A DNA stretch of 64,000 nt from UKL13-2 sp044229235. Its GTDB lineage: Bacteria; Pseudomonadota; Gammaproteobacteria; Burkholderiales; Usitatibacteraceae. The notes beneath the pieces were generated by a model. That model had not been told where the DNA came from. It ran no database searches and worked only from the letters and a program-made list of their open reading frames with translations. Each line of letters starts with the position of its first letter. The stretch's first letter is position 1. The stretch lies in contig JBGATH010000002.1 of NCBI GenBank assembly GCA_044229235.1, positions 1-64,000 on the forward strand, read 5' to 3'. Of the stretch, positions 10,796-19,503 are shown one piece after another. The position numbers were made by a program, and so were the translations under genes.

Positions 10796-11299
10796 ATGCA
10801 ACAGATCGACTACCGCATCACCACTGAATTCATCGAACTCAACCAGCTGCTCAAGATTTGCGGCCTGGCCGCCAGCGGCGGCGCGGGCGGCGCGCTGGTC
10901 ACCGAGGGTAACGTGCACGTGGACGGCCAGCAGGAATTGCGCAAGCGCTGCAAGATCCGGCCCGGCCAGGTGGTTCAACTTGGCGAGATGCGCATCACCG
11001 TCCTGGCGCCGGACCCGGCGGAAGTTGCGGCCAAAGCCGAGGCACGGGTGGTGTTGGCGCGCGAAAAGGCAACCAAGAAGCGCATTGCAAAAATTACCGC
11101 CCCCTGGACTCCCAAAACCGGCGCGAAGCCGGGACCGAAGGCGCGCAGCAAGCATGTGCCCAAGCCGGCGCCCAAAGTGATCGCACCGTCGCTGGATGCC
11201 GCGGGTGCGCCCATGCCGGCCTCAAAGAAAGGCCCAAAACAGAACGTATTCGCCGTCAAGGCGGAAGCACACCGCCAGCGCCGCAACCGTAGCAGCTAG
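10796..11299 (+). CDS. S4-domain RNA-binding protein (YbcJ-like) with basic tail
   Basis: A 167-residue protein. Residues 1-70 form an S4 fold (IELNQLLKICGLAASGGAGG...VTEGNVHVDGQQELRKRCKIRPGQVV), very like E. coli YbcJ, a small predicted RNA-binding protein. The remaining half is a lysine-, proline- and alanine-rich tail (PKTGAKPGPKARSKHVPKPAPK) that YbcJ lacks and that may bind RNA nonspecifically. I set the start at ATG 10796 rather than the open upstream extension, because the S4 homology begins there. A TACACT -10-like element lies at 10750. Its stop overlaps the stop of the convergent gene by two bases. Confidence 0.85.
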   Translation: MQQIDYRITTEFIELNQLLKICGLAASGGAGGALVTEGNVHVDGQQELRKRCKIRPGQVVQLGEMRITVLAPDPAEVAAKAEARVVLAREKATKKRIAKITAPWTPKTGAKPGPKARSKHVPKPAPKVIAPSLDAAGAPMPASKKGPKQNVFAVKAEAHRQRRNRSS

Positions 11300-11802
11300 G
11301 CACCCAACTCCTGAGTGGGTGGCGCCGGTAATCCAGGTTTCTCTTCTTCCGCCAGCCGCAGGATGTAGGCCGAAAACGCCGGGTCTTCGCCGCGCAGCAT
11401 GCCGGGAAGGCGGGCGGCGAAATCGGCGCGGCGGCACCATTCGCGCATGTAGTCGTCCCACGAATTCCAGCGCCGCGCACGCGGACCGCTCATGTTGGGC
11501 TGATAGGCGATCAGGTAGGCGCGCTCGAACAGCGACACCAGCATGTCGAAAATCACCAGCATGCGTTCTTCCTGCTCGGCGGTGAGGTTTTCGGTGGGCG
11601 TGTTGCTGCGCAGCTTCAGGTCGGCATTGGCCAGCACCACCTTGAGAAAATCGATGTAGGAATTAGCCAGTAGCTGGTATTCCTCTTCCTCGGCGTTTTC
11701 CCTCTCGCGGCGCTGTTCCCACAGGAATACGCCAATCGCCACCGGCAGGCCGATGACGGTAACGACAAAACTCAGTAACTCCCATGTGTCCTTGCTTCCC
11801 AT
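11296..11802 (-). CDS. Single-pass membrane protein of unknown function
   Basis: A 168-residue protein with one N-terminal membrane helix (about residues 8-28, LLSFVVTVIGLPVAIGVFLW). A charged stretch rich in Arg and Glu follows (EQRRERENAEEEEYQ), then a soluble helical domain with conserved-looking WNSWDDYMREWCRRADF. No family recognised beyond similar hypothetical proteins of proteobacteria. It is convergent with the S4 gene, the two stop codons overlapping at 11296-11299. Function is unknown; the layout suggests a membrane-anchored cytoplasmic domain. Confidence 0.7.
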   Translation of the reverse strand: MGSKDTWELLSFVVTVIGLPVAIGVFLWEQRRERENAEEEEYQLLANSYIDFLKVVLANADLKLRSNTPTENLTAEQEERMLVIFDMLVSLFERAYLIAYQPNMSGPRARRWNSWDDYMREWCRRADFAARLPGMLRGEDPAFSAYILRLAEEEKPGLPAPPTQELGA

Positions 11803-11883
11803 CCCCGCATGGTAGCGCAGTGGTCGCCGGGGCGTCGCAACTTACCCGGGTAAAATGTTGCTTTGCACACGACTGGATTCGAC

Positions 11884-12156
11884 GTGAAACGGACCGACCT
11901 GGAAAAGAACAAAGGCAGCAAGATCGCCGGCAACATGAAACTGGCCGGCATCCCCGACCGCTTCGGCAAGGATGCGGGCGCACCGACGGACAAGCGCGAG
12001 CAGAGAAAGCGCGATGCCGAGTTGGGCCTGGTGCCGTTCGCGGTCAAGCTGCACGGCGACATCGTCAAGCAACTGCAGGCTAGGGCCGCGGCGGAAAAAA
12101 AGTCGCTCAATGAGGTGACCGCGGAGCTGTTGCAAAAAGCCCTGGCCAAGAAGTAG
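11884..12156 (+). CDS. Small basic protein with ribbon-helix-helix-like C-terminus
   Basis: About 90 residues. The N-terminal part is highly charged (MKRTDLEKNKGSKIAGNMKLAG). The C-terminal part (VPFAVKLHGDIVKQLQARAAAEKKSLNEVTAELLQKAL) has the strand-helix-helix pattern of ribbon-helix-helix DNA-binding proteins. I prefer the GTG at 11884; a TTG at 11863 would add seven residues. It ends three bases before yaeQ, so the two are probably one transcript. It might be a DNA-binding regulator; that is inferred from fold pattern only. Confidence 0.65.
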   Translation: MKRTDLEKNKGSKIAGNMKLAGIPDRFGKDAGAPTDKREQRKRDAELGLVPFAVKLHGDIVKQLQARAAAEKKSLNEVTAELLQKALAKK

Positions 12157-12159
12157 CCG

Positions 12160-12717
12160 ATGGCGCTCAAGGCCACGGTACACAAGGTCGAGCTGTCGGT
12201 CTCGGACATGGATCGCGGCTACTACGCGACCCACAGCCTCACCGTTGCGCGCCACCCCTCCGAAACCAGCGAACGCATGATGGTGCGGCTGGTGGCGTTC
12301 GCGATGTTCGCCGGCGAGTCACTCGAATTCGGCCGCGGCATTTCCGCCGACGACGAGCCCGACCTGTGGCAGAAGGATCTGACCGGCAACATTGAATTGT
12401 GGATCGACGTCGGCCTGCCGGATGAACGCACGCTCAGGAAGGCCAGCGGCCGCGCCCGGCGCGTGGTGCTGGTGGCCTACGGCGGGCGCGGCGTGGGTAT
12501 CTGGTGGAACGCCAATCGCGCGCAACTGGATCGTTTGCAGAACCTCGACGTGATCGAGCTGCCGGCGGACGCCACCGAATCGATGGCCAAACTAGCCGAT
12601 CGCAACATGTCCCTCAACGCCACCTTGCAGGACGGGCACATTTTCATCGGCGATGCCAACGCGACCGTGTCGGTAGAACCGGTGTGGTTGCGACGCATGG
12701 GGGAAGCAGGCTATTGA
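12160..12717 (+). CDS. yaeQ: YaeQ family protein
   Basis: A 185-residue YaeQ protein, full length for the family. Features include MALKATVHKVELSVSDMDRGYY, the invariant HPSETSERMMVRLVAFA, and WIDVGLPDERTLRKASGRARRV. The fold resembles restriction-endonuclease-like PD-(D/E)XK proteins; the E. coli member has been linked to compensation of RfaH loss, but its biochemical role is not settled. It follows the small basic protein by three bases. Start is the ATG directly after that gene's stop. Confidence 0.93.
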   Translation: MALKATVHKVELSVSDMDRGYYATHSLTVARHPSETSERMMVRLVAFAMFAGESLEFGRGISADDEPDLWQKDLTGNIELWIDVGLPDERTLRKASGRARRVVLVAYGGRGVGIWWNANRAQLDRLQNLDVIELPADATESMAKLADRNMSLNATLQDGHIFIGDANATVSVEPVWLRRMGEAGY

Positions 12718-12748
12718 TGCGGCAACTAAATATGTTGCTGCGAAGAAT

Positions 12749-12829
12749 TCCCTTCCCCGGCGGAGGCCGGGGCCTAAGTTGCGCATTTGAGATAAGCGAA
12801 ATTGGACCCCGGCCTTCGCCGGGGAAGGA
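12749..12829. repeat. Dispersed palindromic element, family B, copy 1
   Basis: Arms CTTCCCCGGCGGAGGCCGGGG and the inverse CCCCGGCCTTCGCCGGGGAAG enclose about 30 bases. Each arm is itself a hairpin (CCCCGGC..GCCGGGG). It lies after yaeQ and could act as a transcript end. A second copy with nearly identical arms is at 47944-48030. Confidence 0.8.
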
Positions 12830-12889
12830 ACTCGCTTGAGTCCTTTTCAACGTTTTTAGTCGCCGAAGAAATAGCTGCGAGGGATTATC

Positions 12890-12956
12890 AAACTCAAGCA
12901 CTGGCGCGCCTCGCAGGACAAAAAAGGCTGGAAATGCCCGCCAATGCTGGGGTTTG
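12890..12956. repeat. Dispersed palindromic element, family A, copy 2
   Basis: AAACTCAAGCACTGGCGCG at the left and the inverse CGCCAATGCTGGGGTTT at the right enclose about 30 bases. It belongs to the eight-copy family. It lies between yaeQ and the convergent cyclophilin gene, so it could terminate or stabilise transcripts from either side. Confidence 0.8.
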
Positions 12957-12997
12957 ACTGCCGGGACGTCGGTGGCGCCCGAGAGCGAGCGCAGTCG

Positions 12998-13957
12998 CTA
13001 CTTCGCGACCACCGCCCTCACGGCGATCGGTACATTGCACAGTTCCACATGTCCCGCGGGCACTTTGTACCAGGGGCCGGGACGATTGCGCAGCGCTTCC
13101 ACGAGTGACGCGAACAGCTGCGTGTCGGTGCGAATCACTTCGAGGTTGGTGCGCTCGGCGGCCGGCACATCGGCCGCGAGGCGGATGGCGGCAATCGCCA
13201 CGCGCTGCTCAGGCTTGTCGTAAAAGCCCATCGGTGCGGGGCCGCGCGGCAAGGTGGACAGCAAGGTAATGCCTTGCACCACGCGCCCCACCACCGCGAC
13301 GTTGCGATCGAGGTGTCGCGGGGCGTGACCGGAGACCACGTACAGTTCGGCGCCGCTGCCGGAGTCGTCATCGTTGTCGCGCCCGGCACCGACCATGCCG
13401 TAGCAATGCGTCAGCCAGGCTTCGCGGGTCTTCGGATTCCGAGCCGCCGGGAAGCCGTTGCTGAAGCCGACCTGCGGCGCGTAGCCATCGACGTCCGGCA
13501 AACGCGTGAATGCCGGCATGGCCTCGCCGGCGGCAAATTTTCGCGTGAACTCCGGCGCCAGTTTGCTTTTCGCGGTCTTGATGGGACGCGGATTCTTCTC
13601 GTCGGGGTCGCCCCACTGAACCACATAGTTGTCCTGCGAACGCATGATGGAAAGGCCATTGAAATAGCCCTCGCGCACCAGCGCCTTGATGTTGGCCGCA
13701 TGCAGCGGCACGTATTCCGGTGAAAGCTCGATCACCACGCGCCCGCCGGGCACATCCATGTACAGCGTGTTCTCCGGGTCGAGGGCGCGCCAGTCAGATG
13801 GCGCCGACTTGGCAAGGATCTCGCCATAGCTCAGTCTTGCCGGCGCGGCGGCACCCGCAGCGCCTTGGGCGGCCGTCGCCTCGCCACAGCCCAGCAAGCC
13901 GGCGATGACAACAACGGCGGCCAGTCGATTCGATGGTCTGCGTTCAGCCTGTCTCAT
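12998..13957 (-). CDS. Periplasmic cyclophilin-type peptidyl-prolyl isomerase, predicted lipoprotein
   Basis: A 319-residue cyclophilin-like protein. Residues 1-25 are a lipoprotein signal with lipobox LLGC. The cyclophilin region begins near LYMDVPGGRVVIELSPEYVPLHAANIKALVREGYFNGLSIMRSQDNYVVQWGDP and includes a SNGFPAARNP stretch and a core near GAELYVVSGHAPRHLDRNVAVVGRVV. It would speed proline isomerisation in the periplasm. The start ATG at 13957 lies inside the end of the upstream GGDEF gene (14-base overlap), so translation is likely coupled. A longer frame upstream would lose the signal, so I reject it. Confidence 0.82.
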   Translation of the reverse strand: MRQAERRPSNRLAAVVVIAGLLGCGEATAAQGAAGAAAPARLSYGEILAKSAPSDWRALDPENTLYMDVPGGRVVIELSPEYVPLHAANIKALVREGYFNGLSIMRSQDNYVVQWGDPDEKNPRPIKTAKSKLAPEFTRKFAAGEAMPAFTRLPDVDGYAPQVGFSNGFPAARNPKTREAWLTHCYGMVGAGRDNDDDSGSGAELYVVSGHAPRHLDRNVAVVGRVVQGITLLSTLPRGPAPMGFYDKPEQRVAIAAIRLAADVPAAERTNLEVIRTDTQLFASLVEALRNRPGPWYKVPAGHVELCNVPIAVRAVVAK

Positions 13958-15875
13958 AGCGGTCCCGTCCCCCTTGTTTGGCGCGATACAGTGCATCGTC
14001 GGCGCGCTTGGTCATTTTTTCCAGGTCGTCTTCCGGACCCACGAACTGCGTGGCGCCCATGCTGAACGTCAGGCGTTTCTCGGGTGGCACGCCATTCACC
14101 CGCAACGCCGCCACCGCGTCGCGCAGCCTGCTGAACATCTGCGGCACCTGCGAAAGCTCGGCTCCGGGCATGATCAGCATGAACTCCTCGCCGCCGAAGC
14201 GGCCCAGGCGATCAATGCTGCGCAATTGCTGGCCGCACACCACCGCGAACGCCACCAGCACCGCGTCGCCGATGGCGTGGCCGCAGTCGTCGTTGATGCT
14301 CTTGAAGTGATCGATGTCGATGAGGGCAAGACAAAGTCGCGTGTTGCTGCCATGGCTGGCGCGGATCTGCGCGCGGGCAAATTCGAGGATGCTGCGCCGG
14401 TTGGGCAGGCCGGTGAGGTCATCGCGCAATGCGAGGTCGGCAAAGCGCTGGTTCTGCATGCGTTGGCGGAACAGGTACCAGCCGAGCGCCCCCAGCACGA
14501 TCAGCAGCAATGCGATGGCCAGCAGCTGGGCGAGCGCGCGCGCCTCGGCCTCGCGCTCGCGCACCCGCAGCAGTTCGTTTTCGGCGTCGGTCTGCTTGAC
14601 CTCGAAGCGCGTCTGCATTTCGGTGGCCTCGCGCTGGCGCGCTTCGATGAAGGTCTTTTTTTGCACCGCATGCAATTCCAGCTGGGTACGATACGCGGTC
14701 TCAAAGTCGCCAAGCGCGGCCGCCACATCCGCAGCATCGGCCAGATAGGTGGTTTCCATCCACGATGAATCGATGGTGCCGCGAATCCTGTTGGCCGCCG
14801 CCAGCGCCTCCTGCGCCTCGCGGCGCCTGCCCAATCGCGCCAACGCGCGCGCCCGGTTGCGCTGCACATTGAAGATCATGGTGGTATCGCCGCTGCCCGT
14901 GAGCACCGGCAGCGCCACGTTCTGGTGGGCCAGGGCTTCGCTCCACGCGCCGCTTTCCCCCGACAGCACGCCCAGCCGGTAGTTGCAGAATGCTTCGCCG
15001 ATATTGTCGTCGAGCGCATGGAACAGATTCTTGCTGCGGGTCACAAACTCCTTCGCTTTCGGCCAGTCCTTCAGCCGCTGATACACCACCGCCATGTTGA
15101 AATAGGTGGTGGCCAGCTCGTGACGCGCGCTTTTCTCCGCATTGGGCGCGATGCTGCGCTCATGAAATGTCAGCGCCTTCAGCAGCGATTCGTTGCTGGC
15201 GCCGTCGTGCGCGTAGGCCCCGCCGATCGCACCGAGCGTGGCGCGCGCGGCGGTCGCATCGCCGATCGCCTCGAATCGCTGATAGGCCCTGAAATACATC
15301 TCCAGCGATTCGGTGTCGCGCCCCAGCAGGCCCGCCACGTAGGCCTTGTACAGCAGCACGGTGGCCGCGGCGCGCTTGAGACCGGCCTTCTCGGCCATGG
15401 CGATGGCGTCATCGTAGACTTTTTGCGCTTCGCCGTATTTCACTTCACCGGCCAGCAGGCTGCCGCGCGCTGCTTTGAATTCCACCTTTGCGTCGATGTC
15501 ATTCACCGCATCGGCCAGCGCCACCGCCGCGTCGATCACGCCTGCCAGCCGCGTCATGTCCTCGGTCTGCAGGCACGCCATCACGATCAGGCGCAGCGCG
15601 CGCAATTCCAGCTTTTTGTCGCCCGACCGGGTCGCCTGCCCACGCAGGTTCTCGGCTTCCTGCAGCGCCGCACGCGGGCTGTCGGCCACCATACGCTCCA
15701 GCGCCTGCGTTTCCCGCTCGGCAGCCGACAAGGCGGCATGCGCCACAGGCATCAGCGCCATCGCGATGCCGAGCAGCAAGCACTGCACGAGGGCGGCGAG
15801 GACGGATGCGCACCGGCCACGCGCACGCTGCGGCGACAAGGGCTCGGGGCGGAAATGGGTGCGGTTGGCAGTCAT
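13944..15875 (-). CDS. Membrane TPR-GGDEF diguanylate cyclase
   Basis: A 643-residue protein: N-terminal signal/membrane segment (ASVLAALVQCLLLGIAMAL), a large helical tetratricopeptide-like periplasmic sensor (about 60-420), a coiled coil, a membrane helix (LAQLLAIALLLIVLGALGWYL) and a GGDEF domain ending the protein. The active-site motif is GGEEF with the substrate motif LIDIDHFKSIND, so it should make cyclic di-GMP. Such TPR-linked cyclases sense unknown envelope signals. Its end overlaps the cyclophilin gene, an unusual pairing. No EAL domain. Confidence 0.92.
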   Translation of the reverse strand: MTANRTHFRPEPLSPQRARGRCASVLAALVQCLLLGIAMALMPVAHAALSAAERETQALERMVADSPRAALQEAENLRGQATRSGDKKLELRALRLIVMACLQTEDMTRLAGVIDAAVALADAVNDIDAKVEFKAARGSLLAGEVKYGEAQKVYDDAIAMAEKAGLKRAAATVLLYKAYVAGLLGRDTESLEMYFRAYQRFEAIGDATAARATLGAIGGAYAHDGASNESLLKALTFHERSIAPNAEKSARHELATTYFNMAVVYQRLKDWPKAKEFVTRSKNLFHALDDNIGEAFCNYRLGVLSGESGAWSEALAHQNVALPVLTGSGDTTMIFNVQRNRARALARLGRRREAQEALAAANRIRGTIDSSWMETTYLADAADVAAALGDFETAYRTQLELHAVQKKTFIEARQREATEMQTRFEVKQTDAENELLRVREREAEARALAQLLAIALLLIVLGALGWYLFRQRMQNQRFADLALRDDLTGLPNRRSILEFARAQIRASHGSNTRLCLALIDIDHFKSINDDCGHAIGDAVLVAFAVVCGQQLRSIDRLGRFGGEEFMLIMPGAELSQVPQMFSRLRDAVAALRVNGVPPEKRLTFSMGATQFVGPEDDLEKMTKRADDALYRAKQGGRDRYETG

Positions 15876-16176
15876 TGGGTGCTCGGCAAGATGTCACTCT
15901 AACCTTTTGCCGCGCGCGCCGGGACGCGCCGGCAGTGCGCGGCGCCGGAAAACCTTCATGATGCCGCGAAAACTTGCCAGCCCCTGCGGCGGCATGGGTG
16001 ACGGCAACGCCAGACCGGGCACACGGCCGCGCGCCAGGTTTGCGCACACGGCATGGCAGTCATGCCGCTTGCGGCGACGCCGCACGACCCGCAGGGCGGC
16101 GGCGGAATAATCTGATGGCCAGTGCCGTGGCCGCGATCCTGTGCAAGAAGGATCAGGGCCCGGCGATCAGGCGGTG
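15876..16176. other. Intergenic stretch, nothing recognised
   Basis: About 300 GC-rich bases between the GGDEF gene start and the end of the small lysine-rich protein gene. They should hold the GGDEF promoter. No frame resembles a protein and no clear promoter or terminator is seen. Confidence 0.5.
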
Positions 16177-16320
16177 CTACTTGGCTTCCGGGGGAGGCTC
16201 GGCGTCCGGCCCGGGAGGCGCGGCGGCGGGGGGGGCTTTCTTCAGCAGCTTTTCTTCCTTTTTCTTTTTCTTTTCAAGTTCCTTGCGACGTTTTTCGAAT
16301 TGGTAGTTGGGCTTCGCCAT
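16177..16320 (-). CDS. Small lysine-rich protein (47 residues)
   Basis: A 47-codon gene, easily missed by length cutoffs. ATG at 16320 is preceded by AAAGGAG at five bases spacing. The product begins MAKPNYQFEKRRKELEKKKK and ends in a proline/alanine tail. Short proteins starting MAKPNY-FEKR-KE are widespread in beta- and gammaproteobacteria as conserved hypotheticals. It is strongly basic, predicted to be one long charged helix, possibly RNA- or ribosome-associated (inference). Monocistronic as seen. Confidence 0.8.
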   Translation of the reverse strand: MAKPNYQFEKRRKELEKKKKKEEKLLKKAPPAAAPPGPDAEPPPEAK

Positions 16321-16424
16321 AGGGCTCCTTTCATTGGTCCTGCATCAGAGGATACGTCAGTCAGCGGTCTTCGCCGAAACTTTTTACCTTGCGGCCCGAA
16401 ATCAATGCCGCGCGGGCCCGCGGC

Positions 16425-17618
16425 TCAGACTGATTTGGCCTTGCCGCCACCCAGCCAGTCCCGCACCTGCCGGTAAACGTCGGCGCTGCTCAAAAGGTCA
16501 AAGTGGTCCGTTTCAAAGAAAATGGCCTCGTGCGATTTCGGAATGGCAAAGCCGAGCGCCGGGTCCTTGTGCCGGCCCAGCGCGCTGTTCACCGGCACCA
16601 GGCCATCCGACTGGAGGCGCTTGCGCGCGCCATCGGGCTTCTCCTGTTTTGACGCCGCCACCGCGAACCAGCGCACCGCGCGCGGCAGCGCGACGTGCGC
16701 GTGGGTGGCATCCTCGCCGGCGGCACCGTGGCGCAGGTCTTTCACGCCGGCACTGCGGATATTGCCCAGCTTGGCGAACGGTGCCGTGTAAGGGCTCATC
16801 CCCAGCAGCATGTCGAGCCAGTTGCCGGCGCGTTCCAGCGGGGCGCCGAGCAACGGTGTGCCGAGGAACACCACATGGTTCAGCAGCCGCGCCCAGCGCT
16901 GTTTATTCAGACGGCCATACCCGCAGGCGGCGCGCGTCACCAGGCCGCCCATGCTGTGGCCCAGCACGGTGATTTCGCGCAACGGCACCGGCCACGCCTT
17001 GACCAGCGCCTCCAGCTGCTCGGCAAATTGCTGCCCGTTGTCTGCGATCGGCAGGCCGGTGTTGTAGTGCAGGTAAACCGCCGTGTAATCCAGGTCGCTC
17101 GCCAGTGCCGCGCCATGATCGTGGCCCGCGCGCTGCCATTGCAGGTCATTCATGCACAGGCCGTGAACCATCACCAGCAGCTTTGGCCCGGCCCCGGGCA
17201 GGGCGGTGCGCAGTTCGTCCTTGCCGAGGAACAGCGCGCGGCCGTCGACGCGAAACTGCATGTCGATGGCCAGCGGATTGGCGGTTGCCAACAGGTAATC
17301 GCCCAGCACGCCATTGAGCGCCGCCAGCACCGTCTCGCGCTGCGCCACCGCATGGGTGCCCAGCACCGGCGAGAGCTGCATGAGCGCCGCATCTAGGCTG
17401 ACCCCGACCAGCTGGGTCACGCCGCGCACGCTGCGATAGACCAGCCCGGAGATGCCGCCCGCGCCGCCCGTCGGCGCGCGGCCGACGATCGGCGAGACGC
17501 CGGCGATGTTGCGATGCATGTCCTCGACGATGCCGGCGATGCCCTTGACGGCATCGATCATCAGGCGGCTGGCGCCACGCAGGTCGGCGGCAGTGCTGTG
17601 GCGCGGGCGATTGGTCAT
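16425..17618 (-). CDS. Lipase-like alpha/beta-hydrolase
   Basis: A 397-residue hydrolase. The oxyanion segment MVHGLCMNDLQW and the nucleophile elbow GHSMGGL (in ITVLGHSMGGLVTRAA) mark a triacylglycerol lipase/PGAP1-like fold. The acid/histidine part probably includes DHFDLLSS near the end. No signal peptide, so a cytoplasmic esterase or lipase. I choose ATG 17618 (MTNRPRHS) over one 16 codons upstream because the earlier part lacks conservation. It follows the ThDP-enzyme gene at a 100-base gap on the same strand and may be co-transcribed. Confidence 0.85.
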   Translation of the reverse strand: MTNRPRHSTAADLRGASRLMIDAVKGIAGIVEDMHRNIAGVSPIVGRAPTGGAGGISGLVYRSVRGVTQLVGVSLDAALMQLSPVLGTHAVAQRETVLAALNGVLGDYLLATANPLAIDMQFRVDGRALFLGKDELRTALPGAGPKLLVMVHGLCMNDLQWQRAGHDHGAALASDLDYTAVYLHYNTGLPIADNGQQFAEQLEALVKAWPVPLREITVLGHSMGGLVTRAACGYGRLNKQRWARLLNHVVFLGTPLLGAPLERAGNWLDMLLGMSPYTAPFAKLGNIRSAGVKDLRHGAAGEDATHAHVALPRAVRWFAVAASKQEKPDGARKRLQSDGLVPVNSALGRHKDPALGFAIPKSHEAIFFETDHFDLLSSADVYRQVRDWLGGGKAKSV

Positions 17619-17718
17619 TTTTTCCCGATGGGTTGGCAACGCGGCGAATGGTGCGACGGGATACATCCTACCCGACGCGGCCGGCGCGCCGCCTCGACGC
17701 AGGCGCGGCCGGAGCCGG

Positions 17719-19503
17719 CTACATCGAAATCGAGCCCTCGCGGAACTCGGTCTTGTCCAGCCACACGTTGATCAGCACTGGGCGGCCGGTGGCGGCCAGT
17801 ACCCGCGCGCGTTCCAGCGCCGGCTGAATGGCCGACGCATGGCGGACCTCGATGCCCTCGGCACCGAAGGCGCGCGCCACTTCGTGGTACGCGGTTCGCG
17901 ACAACACCGTGCCGACATCGTCGCCCAGCATCTTCACCTGTTCGCGCGCGATCTGCGTCCAGCCGGCATCGTTGCCCACCACGGCGATGACCGGTATGCC
18001 GTGACGCACTAAGGTGTCGAATTCGGCCAGGCCATAACCGCAAGCGCCGTCGCCCCAGATCAGCCAGACCTCGGCGTGACGCGTGGCCACCGAGGCGCCG
18101 ATGGCAAAACCGGCGCCCACGCCGAGCGTGCCGAACGCACCCGGATCCAGCCAGGCCAGCGGCCGGCGCGGTCGCAGGATATAGGCGGCCGTGGCAACAA
18201 AATCGCCGCCGTCGGCGACAAATACCGCGTTTTCGCCGGCGCATTGCTCCAGCGTCCGGAAAAAGGCCACCGGATTGACGAAGCTGCCGGCGACCCTGGC
18301 CTGCTCGTCAATCGCCAGCTCGCGGGTGTTGTCATTCAGGCGCAGCGACTGCACCCAGGCCGGGTGGCTGGCACGATCGCCCAGCTTCCCGGCCAGCGCC
18401 GTGATGAAACTGCCGGCATCGCCAATCGCGAGGATGTCCGGCCGCCGATTGAGGCGCGCGTCGGCGCGGCTGCGATTGGCGGCAATGAGCGTCGCGCTGC
18501 GGCGCACATGCTTGCCATAGTCGAGGCGGAAATCGCAGGGCACGCCGGCCAGCAGTACGCAGTCCGCTTCCCGCAGGGCCTGGCGGCGGGCGTGGCGCAT
18601 CTGCAACGCGTCGTCGCGTCCCAGCACGCCGCGGGCCATGCCGGAGAGATAGACCGGCACGCCGATCTGCCTGACCGCAGCCGCCACCTGCAAGGCGTTG
18701 CTGGCGGCCATCACCGCCTGGCTGCCGAGGATCATCAGCGGTTTTTTGGCGCGCGCCAGCGCGTTGGCGGCGCGGGTCACGGCGTCGGCCGGAGTGTGCG
18801 GGTTGGCCGGCACATGCGCCATCGGCACATACGGCTCGTGGCTGCCGGCAAACATGCGGTTGGCGTGGCGGTTGAGATACCAGCGCAGCAGGCGGTCGGG
18901 AATCGACTTGCCGCGACCGGCCGCGTCGCGGTACCACTGGCGGATGGTTGCCTCGTCGTAAAGCAGGTCCACCGGACACTCGACGAAGGTCGGTCCGGGC
19001 ACACCCTCCTGGCTGGTGAGCAGCGCCGCTTCCACGGCCGGTCCCAGTTCGGCGATGCATTTCACCTGCCAGAGTTTTTTCACGTGCGGCGCCACCAGCG
19101 GCCGCTGGTCGATGTCCTGCAGCGCGCCGCGCCCCTGCAGCGCGGTGGGTGCCGCCCCGCCCAGCAGCAGCACCGGGCTCTGCGCCATTTGTGCATTCTT
19201 CAACGCGGTGATGGTGTTGGTCAGTCCCGGTCCGGCCGTGACCGCCGCCACACCTGGCGTGCCGGTCAGACGCGCGGCCGCGTCGGCGGCGAACACGGCG
19301 GTGGCTTCGTCGCGCACGTCGATGATGCGTATGCCCAGTTTCTTGGCCGCCACCAGGATCGGCGAGATGTGGCCGCCGCACAGCGTGAAGATCCAGCGCA
19401 CGTCGTTGGCAGCCAGCGCGCGCGCCACGCGCTCACCGCCGTGGGCCGGTACCGACGACAATATGGGATCAATGTTGGCCCGCAGATCGCTCAGGTCGCT
19501 CAT
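17719..19503 (-). CDS. ThDP-dependent enzyme of the acetolactate synthase/2-hydroxyacyl-CoA lyase family
   Basis: A 594-residue thiamine-diphosphate enzyme. The N-terminal pyrimidine-binding domain has the activating Glu in DVRDEATAVFAADA (E66) and AVTAGPGLTNTI. A central domain follows. The C-terminal domain carries the metal/ThDP motif GDGACGYGLAEFDTLVRH...NDAGW from about residue 484. It resembles human ILVBL/HACL and ALS-like proteins rather than IlvB proper; there is no IlvH gene. Its ATG overlaps the ligase stop as ATGA, so the two are translationally coupled. Partnering with an acyl-CoA ligase suggests 2-hydroxyacyl-CoA cleavage or condensation (inference). Confidence 0.85.
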   Translation of the reverse strand: MSDLSDLRANIDPILSSVPAHGGERVARALAANDVRWIFTLCGGHISPILVAAKKLGIRIIDVRDEATAVFAADAAARLTGTPGVAAVTAGPGLTNTITALKNAQMAQSPVLLLGGAAPTALQGRGALQDIDQRPLVAPHVKKLWQVKCIAELGPAVEAALLTSQEGVPGPTFVECPVDLLYDEATIRQWYRDAAGRGKSIPDRLLRWYLNRHANRMFAGSHEPYVPMAHVPANPHTPADAVTRAANALARAKKPLMILGSQAVMAASNALQVAAAVRQIGVPVYLSGMARGVLGRDDALQMRHARRQALREADCVLLAGVPCDFRLDYGKHVRRSATLIAANRSRADARLNRRPDILAIGDAGSFITALAGKLGDRASHPAWVQSLRLNDNTRELAIDEQARVAGSFVNPVAFFRTLEQCAGENAVFVADGGDFVATAAYILRPRRPLAWLDPGAFGTLGVGAGFAIGASVATRHAEVWLIWGDGACGYGLAEFDTLVRHGIPVIAVVGNDAGWTQIAREQVKMLGDDVGTVLSRTAYHEVARAFGAEGIEVRHASAIQPALERARVLAATGRPVLINVWLDKTEFREGSISM

